From positions 92,851 through 156,850 of the forward strand of contig PAKU01000006.1 of NCBI GenBank assembly GCA_002706265.1: 64,000 nt of DNA, read 5' to 3'. Positions 1-9,210 of the stretch are shown here, piece after piece. The position numbers and the translations under genes were made by a program. The notes below the pieces were generated by a model. The model saw nothing but the letters and a program-made list of their open reading frames with translations, was not told where the DNA came from and searched no databases. This DNA is from Polycyclovorans sp. GTDB taxonomy: Bacteria > Pseudomonadota > Gammaproteobacteria > Nevskiales > Nevskiaceae. Every line of letters starts with the position of its first letter. Position 1 is the first letter of the stretch.

Positions 1-674
1 GGCAGTGTCTGCGGGTCGCGGCGGCCGGGAAAATGCCGATCAAGAAAATCCAGGAAGCGGGGTTGGGATTCGTGGAAGCGGCCTTGCGCATCCACCACCG
101 CTGCTGCGCCTGACGGCAGCTTCTCGTGGATTTTGGCGAGGTGCAGGAAGAACAGGTGCGAGGCGGCGTTGACCAGGTGGAACGGCAGCCGGCGTTGTCG
201 GGCCAGGTCGGTTTCGGTCCAGACGCGGGCCGGGTCGCGCCGGTACAGCGTGATCAGCGAGTACAGGCCGCTGCGCGGGTCCAGGTGTGCGGTGGCCAGC
301 ACCCGGGTGATGCCGTGCGGCGCAAAGGTCCGCTGATAAAACGCGGACTTGAAAAGGGCTTCGTCGGGCATGACGCGCTGCAGGTCCACAGGTTCGTCGA
401 GCTGGCGCAGCATGACCGGCAGTATCGGGTTGATGCTGCGGGTCTCTTCGAGCAGATGCGGGAAGTCTTGCGGCAGGCCACCGGTCACGGTCACGCTGTG
501 AAAGCGCGCGTCGGACAGCAGGCCCGTGCCCCACAGGGCGAAGTCGTGATCGACGACGCTGCGCAACTCATTGAGGGCCCAGGCGCGGTACTTTTCCGGC
601 GCCACCGACAGCGCCCATCGATACAGGCGGGCAACGTAACGGTCGACGGGGTCTACAGGGTCACTCTGCGGCAC
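1..674 (-). CDS. LuxR-type regulator, N-terminal part (cut by window edge)
   Basis: An open frame runs off the left edge. A GTG at 674 is the first usable start after an upstream in-frame TAG. The visible ~224 residues begin VPQSDPVDPVDRYVARLYRW and include the stretches WALNELRSVV, HFDP-like LDPRSGLYSLITLYRR and NAASHLFFLHLAKIHE. This layout resembles the N-terminal sensory region of single-domain LuxR/helix-turn-helix regulators that I recall from Nevskiales-type genomes. The DNA-binding domain would lie beyond the window, so the family call is recalled similarity and not proof. No close partner gene: the next gene (GspE/PilB-type ATPase) ends 150 bases upstream of this start. Confidence 0.5.
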   Translation of the reverse strand, partial: MPQSDPVDPVDRYVARLYRWALSVAPEKYRAWALNELRSVVDHDFALWGTGLLSDARFHSVTVTGGLPQDFPHLLEETRSINPILPVMLRQLDEPVDLQRVMPDEALFKSAFYQRTFAPHGITRVLATAHLDPRSGLYSLITLYRRDPARVWTETDLARQRRLPFHLVNAASHLFFLHLAKIHEKLPSGAAAVVDAQGRFHESQPRFLDFLDRHFPGRRDPQTL

Positions 675-823
675 GGCTGCGTCTCGTTGGCTGGAGGAGG
701 GTGGGCCCTAAGGCGATTCTGAGCATACGGGGTTGTCAAGCCGGCAACCGGCCCTTTCCGGCGGTTCGATGGTGCCGCAGGCAGGGGCCGGCTGCCGTGG
801 CCGTGACGCCAGCGCGCCCGGCG

Positions 824-2617
824 TCACGGTTGTGGCGGCACGACGCCCAGGGCCTCTTCGACGCTGGTGTCACCGCGCAGCACGCGCGTCGCGGCGGCGC
901 AGCGCAGCGACGTCATGCCCTCGGCCAGGGCGGCCGCACGCAGACTGACGTCATCCACATCGGCGCGAATCGCGGCCTGCAAGGACGCCGACATGCGCAT
1001 CATTTCGTAGACGCCGACCCGGCCGAGATAGCCGGTATGGCGGCAGTGTTCGCAGCCTGCGGGGGTGTGGGTGGTGGTGGGGCAGGGCAGGTGGCTTTCG
1101 GGCCCCACCAGGGCCAGCCACTGCTCGGGGCGGGCCGGAGTGGTGGTCTTGCAGTGCGTGCACAGGCGGCGCACCAGCCGCTGGGCGACCACGCCGACCA
1201 GCGTCGCCCGCAGCAGGTACGGTGCCACGCCGAGGTCGATGAGGCGGGTGATGGCGCCCACCGCATCGTTGGTGTGCAGGGTCGAGAACACCAGGTGCCC
1301 CGTCAGCGCGGCCTGGGTGGCGACCTCGGCGGTTTCCAGATCACGAATCTCGCCGATCATGATGATGTCCGGGTCTTGGCGCAGCAGGGCGCGCACGCCG
1401 TCGGCGAACCCCAGCCCGATGGCGGTCATGACCTGCATCTGGTTGAAGGCCGGCTCGACCAGTTCGATGGGGTCCTCGATGGTGCAGACATTGACCTCGG
1501 GCCGTGCGCAGTGTTTCAGGGTGGCGTAGAGCGTCGTGGTCTTGCCCGAACCGGTGGGGCCGGTGACCAGGATGATGCCGTGCGGTTGCGCTGCCATCGA
1601 CCGCCACAGCGCGGCCTCCGCATCGTCGAGTCCCAATGAATGAAAGTCGCGCTTGAGCACGTCGGGGTCGAAGATGCGCATGACCAGTTTTTCGCCAAAC
1701 GCGGTGGGCAGTGCCGAGCAGCGCAACTCGATCTCGGTACCGCCCGGCGCCCGGGTCTTGATGCGGCCGTCCTGCGGGCGACGCTTCTCGGCAAGGTCCA
1801 TGCGCGCCAGCATTTTCAGGCGGCTGGTGACCGGCGGCATGACTGCGGCGGGGATCTGGTAAACGTCGTTGAGGGCGCCGTCGATGCGGAAGCGCACGCG
1901 GCCATGTTCGCGACGTGGTTCCAGGTGAATGTCGCTGGCGCGACTCTCGAAGGCGTATTGCAGCAGCCAGTCGACGATGGCGACGATGGGCTGGGCTTCG
2001 GCATCGAGCTGCCCGCTGCGCGACAGTTCGACCAGTTGTTCGAGATTCTGCAGGCTGCCGGGCACGGCGCTGCCGCCGCGCATAGCCTCGGCGCCCTTGA
2101 CCGATCGCGCCAGGGCATAAAACTCCGCCAGATAGCGCTCGATGTCCTGCGGGTTGGCGAGCACCCGTTCGATGGGCCGGCCAATGGCTGCGCTCAAGTC
2201 ATCCTGCCATTCGGTCCAGTAAGGCTCTGCGGTGGCGATGATCACCTTGTCGTGACTGACCGACAGCGGCAGGATGCCGGCGCGGCTGGCATAGGCAAAT
2301 GGCACCAGGGAGGTGATTGCCCGAGCATCGAGGCCCAGTGGGTCGATCTTTTGATAGCGCAGGCCGCTCTCGGCGGCGAGCCATTGGGTGAGGCGGTCGG
2401 CGGTCCAGACCGTGCCGGGGTGGGCAAGGTCAGGCAGCGCCTGATCGGCGATCAGGACAATCGGGTGACGTTGCGAGCTGACCTGCGACTGGCGCACCCA
2501 GCAGTCCTTGGCGCTGGCGGCGTCCAGCCGCTGTGCGGCGACCAGGGCATCCAGCAGCGCGCGCAGGTGCAGGCGACCGCGGGGGAGTGCAACTCGACGG
2601 GGTGAGGCTGCGTTCAT
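824..2617 (-). CDS. GspE/PilB-family secretion or pilus ATPase
   Basis: 597 residues, usual for type II secretion/type IV pilus assembly ATPases, which act at the cytoplasmic face of the inner membrane. The N-terminal ~60-170 region matches the MshEN/T2SSE_N part. Walker A is GPTGSGKT at residues 353-360, the Asp box is EDPIEL near 381, Walker B is DPDIIMIGEIRD at 415-426, and the His box is HLVFSTLHTND near 441. A CxxC pair at 486/489 and another at 522/525 form the usual zinc site. No pseudopilin or GspF/PilC gene sits beside it, so whether it serves secretion, a pilus or DNA uptake cannot be told here. The ATG at 2617 is taken as the start. Confidence 0.88.
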   Translation of the reverse strand: MNAASPRRVALPRGRLHLRALLDALVAAQRLDAASAKDCWVRQSQVSSQRHPIVLIADQALPDLAHPGTVWTADRLTQWLAAESGLRYQKIDPLGLDARAITSLVPFAYASRAGILPLSVSHDKVIIATAEPYWTEWQDDLSAAIGRPIERVLANPQDIERYLAEFYALARSVKGAEAMRGGSAVPGSLQNLEQLVELSRSGQLDAEAQPIVAIVDWLLQYAFESRASDIHLEPRREHGRVRFRIDGALNDVYQIPAAVMPPVTSRLKMLARMDLAEKRRPQDGRIKTRAPGGTEIELRCSALPTAFGEKLVMRIFDPDVLKRDFHSLGLDDAEAALWRSMAAQPHGIILVTGPTGSGKTTTLYATLKHCARPEVNVCTIEDPIELVEPAFNQMQVMTAIGLGFADGVRALLRQDPDIIMIGEIRDLETAEVATQAALTGHLVFSTLHTNDAVGAITRLIDLGVAPYLLRATLVGVVAQRLVRRLCTHCKTTTPARPEQWLALVGPESHLPCPTTTHTPAGCEHCRHTGYLGRVGVYEMMRMSASLQAAIRADVDDVSLRAAALAEGMTSLRCAAATRVLRGDTSVEEALGVVPPQP

Positions 2618-2838
2618 CCGGCAACGCTAACGCAAGCGGCGGGTGGAGGCGCGGCTCGGGTCCGGTCCGCAAGGGACCGAGGTGGCGCAGGTCGTGTTTC
2701 GGGTCAGGGCTCGGCCATGCGCACAAGTACCAGCGCGCTCGCCCCCGATCGGTGAAAATGCGGCACGCATGATCAACGCAAGACGCGCTGCGGCAGCCCC
2801 GAGGGGCTGGCAGCGTGAATCTGGGTTCAGGAGGATGG

Positions 2839-3357
2839 GTGACACAACGACCGAAGCTGATGTGGGTGGCGCTGGTGGCCGCGCTGTGCGGGCTTTCAGG
2901 CTGTGCCGCCACCGGTGGCTTGTTTTCGGGTTGGGGCGCGCCGGATGAGGTCGAGGTGCGCGAGGTCCGCCGCGCGCTGGCCTGCGGCAGCATCACCGAG
3001 ACGGTGCTGCTGACGCTGTTCGATGGCCCGACTGCCTACGCGCAATGGGAGGCCCAGCGCGGTGCGCAACTCTACGGCGATGCGGTGCTGCCGGCCGGCC
3101 AATACCTGCTGGTCGAAATGGGCCGCCGGGGCTTTGCGGGCTATGGCATGGCCGTCAGCCGCGTGGCGCGACGCAAGGGAGACACCTTGATTCTGCGCGC
3201 CACCTTCATCGAGCCGCGCGCCGGCGCCGAGCCCAGTGGCGAGGCGGTGAGCCCCTGCTCCCTGATCAGGTTGCCCGACATGGCAATCGACAGGGTCGAG
3301 CTGGTCGACGAACAGGGTGACCGTCGTGCCACCCTCAAACTGGTGCCGAAGACATGA
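2839..3357 (+). CDS. PrcB-like lipoprotein
   Basis: The GTG at 2839 is preferred over the GTG at 2815 because AGGAGG lies at 2829-2834; spacing is short (4 bases). From it the protein is 172 residues with a lipoprotein signal ending in LSGC (Cys22). The mature part contains GQYLLVEMGRRGFAGYGMAV, then LILRATFIEP and SPCSLIRLP, a pattern like the PrcB C-terminal domain found in small envelope proteins. It is probably anchored in the outer membrane facing the periplasm. Its stop overlaps the next gene by 4 bases (ATGA), so the two are translationally coupled. Role unknown. Confidence 0.7.
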   Translation: MTQRPKLMWVALVAALCGLSGCAATGGLFSGWGAPDEVEVREVRRALACGSITETVLLTLFDGPTAYAQWEAQRGAQLYGDAVLPAGQYLLVEMGRRGFAGYGMAVSRVARRKGDTLILRATFIEPRAGAEPSGEAVSPCSLIRLPDMAIDRVELVDEQGDRRATLKLVPKT

Positions 3358-3812
3358 GCCGTATTTACACGTGGGTCTGCTGTTTCGTGGCGCTGATGCC
3401 CGGCTGGGCGGCCGCGCAACCGGTGGTGGGCGCTGCCACCCCCATCGAGGCGGTTCAGCGCTTTCATGAGGCCCTGAAATCCAGCGATCCCGAGACGGCG
3501 ATTCTGCAGTTGGCACCCGATCTGGTGGTGTTCGAAACCGGCTTTGCCGAAGCCCATCCGCGCGCCTACGCCGACAATAATCTGGCGCTCGATCTGGCGT
3601 TTGCCGTGGTCACTGACCGGCGGATCGTTGAACAGGTGGAGCGGGTCGAAGACAAGATCGCCTGGGGGCTGACACGCTCCGAACTGACCAGCAAACCCGG
3701 CACCGATCCCATTGCCCTTCGGCAGACCGAAACCATGATCCTGCGCCAGTACGCCGATGGGTGGAAGATTGCCCACATTCACTGGTCAGCGCATCCTTTT
3801 GAACGCGACTGA
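3354..3812 (+). CDS. Secreted NTF2/SnoaL-like (DUF4440-type) protein
   Basis: 152 residues starting at the ATG that overlaps the previous stop. A signal peptide ends at GWAAAQ (about residue 22). The rest is one NTF2-like fold unit: the helix AVQRFHEALKSSDPETAILQ followed by strands such as TETMILRQYADGWKIAHIHW, which is the typical C-terminal strand pair of DUF4440/SnoaL-like domains. Such domains bind small hydrophobic ligands or act as enzymes, and no catalytic set is evident. Coupled to the upstream PrcB-like lipoprotein, so both probably act in the periplasm. Confidence 0.7.
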   Translation: MSRIYTWVCCFVALMPGWAAAQPVVGAATPIEAVQRFHEALKSSDPETAILQLAPDLVVFETGFAEAHPRAYADNNLALDLAFAVVTDRRIVEQVERVEDKIAWGLTRSELTSKPGTDPIALRQTETMILRQYADGWKIAHIHWSAHPFERD

Positions 3813-3848
3813 CCAGCCACCGCGCAACGATCTGAAGGACACTGACCC

Positions 3849-4775
3849 ATGTTGAAAGGACTGCCCGCGCCGATACACGGCGCGATCATGGCGCTGCTGC
3901 TGCTCGTCAACACCCTGTTCTGGGTGGCTCCGCTGTACGTGCTGATTGTGGTCAAGTTGCTGACGCCCAGCGGCACCGCGCCAAGGCGCGCCCTGGACCG
4001 CGCCATCGCCTGGCTCGCGCAGTCGTGGTCCATGTGCAACATTATGTTTTCGAAGGTGTTGATGGCCGTAGAGGTCGAGGTCAACATCGAGCCCCAGCTC
4101 AATCCCAAGGGCCAGTACCTCGTCTGCTGCAACCACCAGACCTGGAACGACATCTTCATGCTGATGTACGCCTTCGGCCGTCGGGCGCCGTTTTTCAAGT
4201 TCTTTTTGAAGCAGGAACTGATCTGGGTGCCGCTCCTGGGGCTGGCGTGGTGGGGGCTCGACTATCCCTTTATGAAGCGCCATTCACGCCAGGATCTGGC
4301 GAAGAATCCGGCACTGCGTGGCAGCGATATCGAAACCACCAAACGCGCCTGCGCCCGCTATAAGGGACAGCCGGTGATGATCCTCAATTTTCTTGAAGGC
4401 ACCCGCTTCACCGCCGAGAAGCACCGGCGCCAGAAATCGCCCTACACCCATCTGCTCAAGCCCAAGGCCGGGGGCTTTGCCTTTGCCTTGTCGGCCATGG
4501 GGCGAAACCTGGACTCTCTGCTGGATGTCACCATTGCCTATCCGGGCGGTGCGCAGGGCTTCTGGCCGTTCCTGTGCGGCCAGGTCAAGCAGGTGCGGAT
4601 CGACGTGCGCGAACTGCGTATCCCCGATGAGTGGTTCGAGGGCGACTACGAGGGCAGCCAGCCATTTCGCGCAGGCTTTCAGCGTTGGCTGGCCGACCTT
4701 TGGCACGAAAAAGACGCGCGCATGGCCCACATGCTCAGCGCTGAGGGGACGTCGGCGACCGCCAAGCCTGATTGA
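3849..4775 (+). CDS. PlsC-type acyltransferase (YihG-like)
   Basis: 308 residues with an N-terminal membrane segment (residues 12-38). The acyltransferase motif NHQTWND (HX4D) lies near residue 97 and is followed by an FLEGTRF block near 181, the second conserved lysophosphatidate acyltransferase motif. The family transfers an acyl chain from acyl-CoA/ACP to lysophosphatidic acid at the inner membrane. The length and arrangement match the YihG/PlsC-like paralogues rather than the short housekeeping PlsC. The last 41 bases overlap the 3' end of the convergent MFS transporter gene. Confidence 0.82.
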   Translation: MLKGLPAPIHGAIMALLLLVNTLFWVAPLYVLIVVKLLTPSGTAPRRALDRAIAWLAQSWSMCNIMFSKVLMAVEVEVNIEPQLNPKGQYLVCCNHQTWNDIFMLMYAFGRRAPFFKFFLKQELIWVPLLGLAWWGLDYPFMKRHSRQDLAKNPALRGSDIETTKRACARYKGQPVMILNFLEGTRFTAEKHRRQKSPYTHLLKPKAGGFAFALSAMGRNLDSLLDVTIAYPGGAQGFWPFLCGQVKQVRIDVRELRIPDEWFEGDYEGSQPFRAGFQRWLADLWHEKDARMAHMLSAEGTSATAKPD

Positions 4776-5979
4776 CCCGCTCCAGCGGGCTGCCACGGTC
4801 CAGCGCCGCCACCAATGCCAGGCAACCGGCCGCCGAAGCGGCCATGCCCACGACCAGCAGCACCGCGTAGCCCAAGTGGTCACCGATCAGGCCGCCGGCG
4901 AAGACGGCCGTGCCCATCACCAGCACGATGATGCAGGCCAGCAGGGTGTAGTCGGTGCCGCCGTGTTCGGGGTCCGAGGCATCCATCATCAAGGTGAACA
5001 GGGCCACCGTGGCCATGGCGCCGCACAGGCTTTCGACCACGCTGCCCGTCCACAGCATCGCCAGCGGCGCGACCCCCAGCGACGCCAGAAGGTAGGGCGC
5101 GATGCTGAGCGCCTGCAACATGCCGCACAGATACAGCGCCGTGCGGCGTTGCAGCGACCAGACCAGCAGACCGCCCAGCGCCGCGCCCGCCAGCGCCATC
5201 ACCGAGCCCACCGTGCCTTTGACGAGGGCGATGTCGGTGTTGCTCAGGCCCAGGTCCACCATCATCGGTCCAATGTGCGCCGAGGCCATGGTGTCGCCAA
5301 ACTTGTAGGCGGCAATTAGGCCGATGAAGCCCGCCATGCCGGGGCGACGCAGGCGTGACCACCAACCCAGCATCAACTGCTTGAACGCCGGGGTGACCAC
5401 TTCCGGGGCGCGGGCCGCGACCGGCGCGGGCTCGTGCATGAAGAACACCGGAATCACCGTCAGTGCCAGCAGCGCCGCCATGCCGGTGAGCATCACCGCC
5501 CAGCCTGCCACGGCGTACAGCCACAGCAGCAGTCCCCCGCCGAGGATCATGCCGATGCGGTAGCCACCCACCTGAATGCCGTTGCCCAGACCACGCTGCG
5601 GCGCCGTGAGCAGCCTGACCGCCAGGCCATCGGTGGCAATGTCTTGGGTTGCGGCCACGCAATTGAACAGGAACAGCGCGATGAACAGCGCCGTGAAGTG
5701 GCCATCCAGCGGCAGTGCGGTCAGCCCCAGCGCCAGCACCACGCCGGCAATCTGCAGGGGCAGCAGCCAGCCGCGCCGGGTGCCGCGGTGGTCGACCCAG
5801 GGGGCCCATAGGAACTTCGTGGCCCAGGGGATGAACAGCAGGCTCACGGCGCTGATGGCCGTCAAGGAATATCCCTGCTCGCGCATCAGCACCGGCAGCG
5901 CCTGGGTGAAAAAGCCGTAGGGCAAGCCCTGCGCCAGATACAGCGCCGCCAGCAGCAGGAACAACCGGTGCTTGCTCAC
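4735..5979 (-). CDS. MFS transporter, PAT/AmpG-like
   Basis: The start is the GTG at 5979, 8 bases after the stop of the upstream DUF502 gene. The frame is open further upstream, but that part encodes an Arg/Pro-rich string overlapping DUF502 and is not credible. 414 residues with about 12 hydrophobic segments. The N-terminus has LAQGLPYGFFTQALPVLM and FIPWATKFLWAPWVD, and later VAATQDIATDGLAVRLL, all typical of the peptide-acetyl-CoA transporter branch that includes AmpG muropeptide permeases. The substrate cannot be fixed from sequence. It ends convergently, 41 bases inside the acyltransferase gene. Confidence 0.75.
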   Translation of the reverse strand: MSKHRLFLLLAALYLAQGLPYGFFTQALPVLMREQGYSLTAISAVSLLFIPWATKFLWAPWVDHRGTRRGWLLPLQIAGVVLALGLTALPLDGHFTALFIALFLFNCVAATQDIATDGLAVRLLTAPQRGLGNGIQVGGYRIGMILGGGLLLWLYAVAGWAVMLTGMAALLALTVIPVFFMHEPAPVAARAPEVVTPAFKQLMLGWWSRLRRPGMAGFIGLIAAYKFGDTMASAHIGPMMVDLGLSNTDIALVKGTVGSVMALAGAALGGLLVWSLQRRTALYLCGMLQALSIAPYLLASLGVAPLAMLWTGSVVESLCGAMATVALFTLMMDASDPEHGGTDYTLLACIIVLVMGTAVFAGGLIGDHLGYAVLLVVGMAASAAGCLALVAALDRGSPLERVNQAWRSPTSPQR

Positions 5980-5986
5980 CGGGTCA

Positions 5987-6700
5987 TCATGCTTCGCCCG
6001 GTGGCGGTTGTGCCGTTGTGGGCGGCGGCGGCGGCGGCGCGGGCGGGGGTGGCGGGGCAGTGGGCGCGGCGCCCTCGCCGGTGCGCGACAGGCCTGCGGT
6101 GATGACGAAGCGCATCGCTTCTTCAAAACCCAGGTCCAGTGGCGTCAACAGGGCGCGGGGTAACAGCAGGGTGTAGCCGCCGATCTGATAGCTCATGGGC
6201 AGGTACACGGCCACTTCATCCTGTTCGCCCGCCATCGGGCTGCCGGCCAGATCCTCGACCGTGACAAAGCCCACCAGCCGGATTGGCATGTTCGGCAGTT
6301 GCACCGTGACCACCTGGCTGAAGCGACGATTGGAGTCGCCGGACATCAGACCGGTGAGGTCGCGCACGGCACCGTAGACCGTCTTGACCAGCGGAATGCG
6401 GTTCATCGCCGCCTCGATCCAGGCCAGCACCTGACGGAACACCACACCGCGGACCCCGATGCCGACCAGGAAGATCAACAGAACGGCGAGAATCAGGCCC
6501 ATGCCCGGAAGGTAAAGCGGCCCCGGCAGCACCGCGTTCAACAGGCCGCCAAGCAGCGATTCGGCGGCCCCGATCAGCCACATCACGACGGCGGCAGTGA
6601 TCATGATCGGCAGCACCGCCAGCAAGCCGGCCAGAAAGGTGCTGCTGAGCCGTCGCAGGCGCACTTTGGTGCGTCGGTCAAAAACGGGTTGCGAACTCAT
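5987..6700 (-). CDS. DUF502 membrane protein
   Basis: 237 residues from the ATG at 6700, whose ATGA overlaps the stop of the FAH-family gene upstream. Two hydrophobic segments (about residues 18-42 and 65-88) are followed by a soluble domain with NRIPLVKTVYGAVRDL and later IGGYTLLLPRALLTPLDL, characteristic of DUF502. The C-terminal ~25 residues are a proline-rich tail, with runs of five and six prolines, that looks disordered. Function of the family is unknown. Forms an operon with the FAH-family gene and the MFS gene. Confidence 0.82.
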   Translation of the reverse strand: MSSQPVFDRRTKVRLRRLSSTFLAGLLAVLPIMITAAVVMWLIGAAESLLGGLLNAVLPGPLYLPGMGLILAVLLIFLVGIGVRGVVFRQVLAWIEAAMNRIPLVKTVYGAVRDLTGLMSGDSNRRFSQVVTVQLPNMPIRLVGFVTVEDLAGSPMAGEQDEVAVYLPMSYQIGGYTLLLPRALLTPLDLGFEEAMRFVITAGLSRTGEGAAPTAPPPPPAPPPPPPTTAQPPPGEA

Positions 6701-7323
6701 GAACAGGTCCAGGCATAGGCGCCCAAGGTGGGACTGGCCAGCGTGATGCGATCGCCGGGGGAGAGGGGGCCGACGCCTTCGGGGGTGCCGGTGAACAACA
6801 CGTCGCCGGGCATCAAGGCCCAGAGCTGCGAGATCAGGTGAATTTGCCGTGCCACCGAATGGCACATGTCGCGGGTGTGGCCGTGCTGCCGCAATTCACC
6901 GTTCACGTGGCAGGTGAAGCTCAGCGCCTGCAGGTCCTGCGCGAGGTAGGGCTTGAAATCGCCCAGCGGCGCACTGCAGTCGAAAGCCTTGGCCCGCTCC
7001 CAAGGCTCGCCGCGGCGCTTGAGTTGCGATTGCAGGTCCCGCAGCGTCAGGTCCAGCCCCAGCGTCAAACCTGCGACACAGTCGAGGGCCTCGTCTTCGG
7101 CAATGTCTCGGCCGCCGCCGGTCAGCATCACCACCAGTTCGGCTTCGTGGTGAACGCTGCCCAGGCCGCGCGGCAGCACGATGGACTCACCTTCCGCGAC
7201 CAGCGCCGAAGCGGGTTTCATGAAGATAACGCAGTCATCGTCGATCGCTTCACCGGGCTGCGCAAGCTCCGCCACATGCGCCGCGTAGTTCTTGCCGATG
7301 CAGAAGATGCGATGAGGGTTCAT
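6697..7323 (-). CDS. Fumarylacetoacetate hydrolase (FAH) family protein
   Basis: 208 residues from the ATG at 7323 (MNPHRIFCIGKNY). The family core is clear: FMKPASALV, then HHEAELVVML with the metal-binding Glu pair, GLTLGLDLTLRD, and FTGTPEGVGPL at the C-terminus. Members cleave or decarboxylate beta-keto acids such as acylpyruvates or oxaloacetate using a divalent metal in the cytosol. The size is that of YcgM-like acylpyruvases. It is the first gene of the leftward FAH-DUF502-MFS run and starts after the terminator hairpin of pckA. Confidence 0.85.
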   Translation of the reverse strand: MNPHRIFCIGKNYAAHVAELAQPGEAIDDDCVIFMKPASALVAEGESIVLPRGLGSVHHEAELVVMLTGGGRDIAEDEALDCVAGLTLGLDLTLRDLQSQLKRRGEPWERAKAFDCSAPLGDFKPYLAQDLQALSFTCHVNGELRQHGHTRDMCHSVARQIHLISQLWALMPGDVLFTGTPEGVGPLSPGDRITLASPTLGAYAWTCS

Positions 7324-7379
7324 GGCGGCGCGGGGCCCCGGTAGCGTCAGGTGTCCGTAGTGTGCCAGTCGCCGGGCAC

Positions 7380-7402
7380 AAAAAACCCGGCATTGAGCCG
7401 GG
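7380..7402 (-). terminator. Rho-independent terminator of pckA
   Basis: Read on the minus strand: stem CCCGGC (7402-7397), 5-base loop, GCCGGG (7391-7386), then six T residues (7385-7380). It lies 21 bases after the pckA stop and is the best intrinsic terminator in the window. Confidence 0.88.
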
Positions 7403-7423
7403 CTTGAGACAAACTGCAGGTTC

Positions 7424-9076
7424 TCAGATGCGGGCTTCGATCCCGAAGCGGGCAAAGTCCTTCTTGTTGAAATTGTCGCGGAACATGTCGCGCAGCTTGG
7501 TCGCCGTGGCGTCGTAGGCGCCCTTGTCGGCCCAGGTGTTGCGCGGGTTGAGGATGGCGCTGTCAACCCCCGGGCAGCTTTTCGGCATTTTCAGGTTGAG
7601 AATGGGCTGGGTCTCGGTCTCGACCGCGTCCAGCTCGCCGTTCAGGGCCGAGTTGAGCAGGGCACGCGTCACCTTCAGGCTCATGCGCTTGCCGGTGCCG
7701 TAGGGGCCGCCGCTCCAGCCGGTGTTGAGCAAGATGCAGCGCACATTGTGCTGCTGCATCTTTTTCGCCAGCAACTCGGCGTAAACGTTGGGCTTGTGGG
7801 CCATGAACGGACCGCCAAAACAGGCCGAGAAGGTGGGTTGCGGCTCGGTGACGCCCACCTCGGTACCGGCGACCCGAGCCGTGAAGCCCGAAACGAAGTG
7901 ATACATCACGTCTTTCGGCTCAAGAATACTGATCGGCGGCAGCACGCCAAACGCGTCGGCGGTGAGCAGCACGATGGTTTCGGGATGCGGACCACGCCCG
8001 TTGGGCATGGTGTTGGGCACGACCTCAAGCGGGTAGCTGAAGCGGGTGTTCTCGGCGATGGCGCCGTCGTTGAGGTCAAGCTCGTCGGGGTGGCACTCTT
8101 CCATCTTCTTGCCGGGCAGCGGCGGCACGTTTTCGATGATGGTTCCGGGCTTCGACAACGCTTCGGCAATGACCGGTTCGGCGGCCTTGTCGAGGTTGAT
8201 GAGCTTGGCGTAGCAACCGCCTTCGAGGTTGCACAGGCCGTTGTCCGACCAGATGGTTTCGTCGTCTCCGATCAGCCGGCGCGAGGCATCGGCCGAAAGG
8301 GTGGTCTTGCCGGTGCCGGACAGGCCGAACAGGATGGCCCCGTCGCCCTTCTCGCCGACATTGGCCGAGCAGTGCATGCTCAGGCGACCCTGCTTGGGCA
8401 GCAGATAGTTGCCAACCGTGAAAATGGTTTTCTTGTTGACGCCGCAATAGTCGGCGCGACCGGCCACCAGGCAGATGCGGTTCCGGGTGTCGATGATCAC
8501 CGCCGCTTCTGAGCGGCTGCCGTCGCGCTCGGGCTCGCAGACGAAACTCGGCACGTTGAGCATGGTCCAGCGGCGGGCGTCCACGTCTTTGACGCCGGGC
8601 AGATCTTTCGGAAACATGTTGTCGCAGAAAAACGCGTGGGTCGCGTATTCGCCGACAAAGCGGTAGGGCACCGCGAAGTCGGGATCGGAGCCCATGAACA
8701 GGTCCTTCACATACAAGGTGGCCTGCCTGGCGTTGAGGTGCGCCACCACGCGTTTGATCAGACCCTCGTATTTCTCGGGGTCATAGCCGCCCAGGTCGGC
8801 CTTGAACCAGATCTCATCGGCCACCTCGGGCCATTTGACGGCGAAGGTGTCCTTGGTGCGCCGGCCCGTGCAGTCCGGGTCGGTGTAGAACACCAGCGGA
8901 CCGTCGACACCGAGTCGGGTCGGGAAGGCTTTCCGTTCGTCCGAGGGACCACCGCGGCGGACCCGGCCCCGGTCGTTGGCGACGGCTTCATGAAACAATT
9001 CGGGCTTGCTGAGGTTGACCTTGTAACTGACGGTCTTGAGTCCAAAAAGTTGTTCGAGGTCAGCCTGTAAGCTCAT
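7424..9076 (-). CDS. pckA: Phosphoenolpyruvate carboxykinase (ATP)
   Basis: 550 residues. Converts oxaloacetate plus ATP to PEP and CO2, the first committed step of gluconeogenesis. The start at 9076 is supported by AAGGA just upstream; the frame is open further but without a ribosome site. MHCSANVG at 234-241, P-loop GLSGTGKTTLS from 251, and the metal/nucleotide region LIGDDETIWSDNG after it are all intact, as is the C-terminal YGTGKRMSL motif. Length is standard for the ATP-dependent form. Monocistronic: divergent from the small repeat protein and ended by its own terminator. Confidence 0.97.
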   Translation of the reverse strand: MSLQADLEQLFGLKTVSYKVNLSKPELFHEAVANDRGRVRRGGPSDERKAFPTRLGVDGPLVFYTDPDCTGRRTKDTFAVKWPEVADEIWFKADLGGYDPEKYEGLIKRVVAHLNARQATLYVKDLFMGSDPDFAVPYRFVGEYATHAFFCDNMFPKDLPGVKDVDARRWTMLNVPSFVCEPERDGSRSEAAVIIDTRNRICLVAGRADYCGVNKKTIFTVGNYLLPKQGRLSMHCSANVGEKGDGAILFGLSGTGKTTLSADASRRLIGDDETIWSDNGLCNLEGGCYAKLINLDKAAEPVIAEALSKPGTIIENVPPLPGKKMEECHPDELDLNDGAIAENTRFSYPLEVVPNTMPNGRGPHPETIVLLTADAFGVLPPISILEPKDVMYHFVSGFTARVAGTEVGVTEPQPTFSACFGGPFMAHKPNVYAELLAKKMQQHNVRCILLNTGWSGGPYGTGKRMSLKVTRALLNSALNGELDAVETETQPILNLKMPKSCPGVDSAILNPRNTWADKGAYDATATKLRDMFRDNFNKKDFARFGIEARI

Positions 9077-9210
9077 TCGTGATCCTTGAGTCGCCGGGTG
9101 CGGAGAGCCGCGCATGTTAAGTAGCGCGGTGTCGCACCGCAAGCCGGACGGCCCCCGGAAGCGTTCCCGCGGCTCTTATACTGGCGGCTCGAACATGCTG
9201 GAGCAACGCC

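Noticed and set aside
2793..2809. GC-rich palindrome before the PrcB-like gene as a terminator
   Set aside because: A tight inverted repeat (CAGCCCC/GGGGCTG) but with no T tract and a two-base loop; not enough to call.
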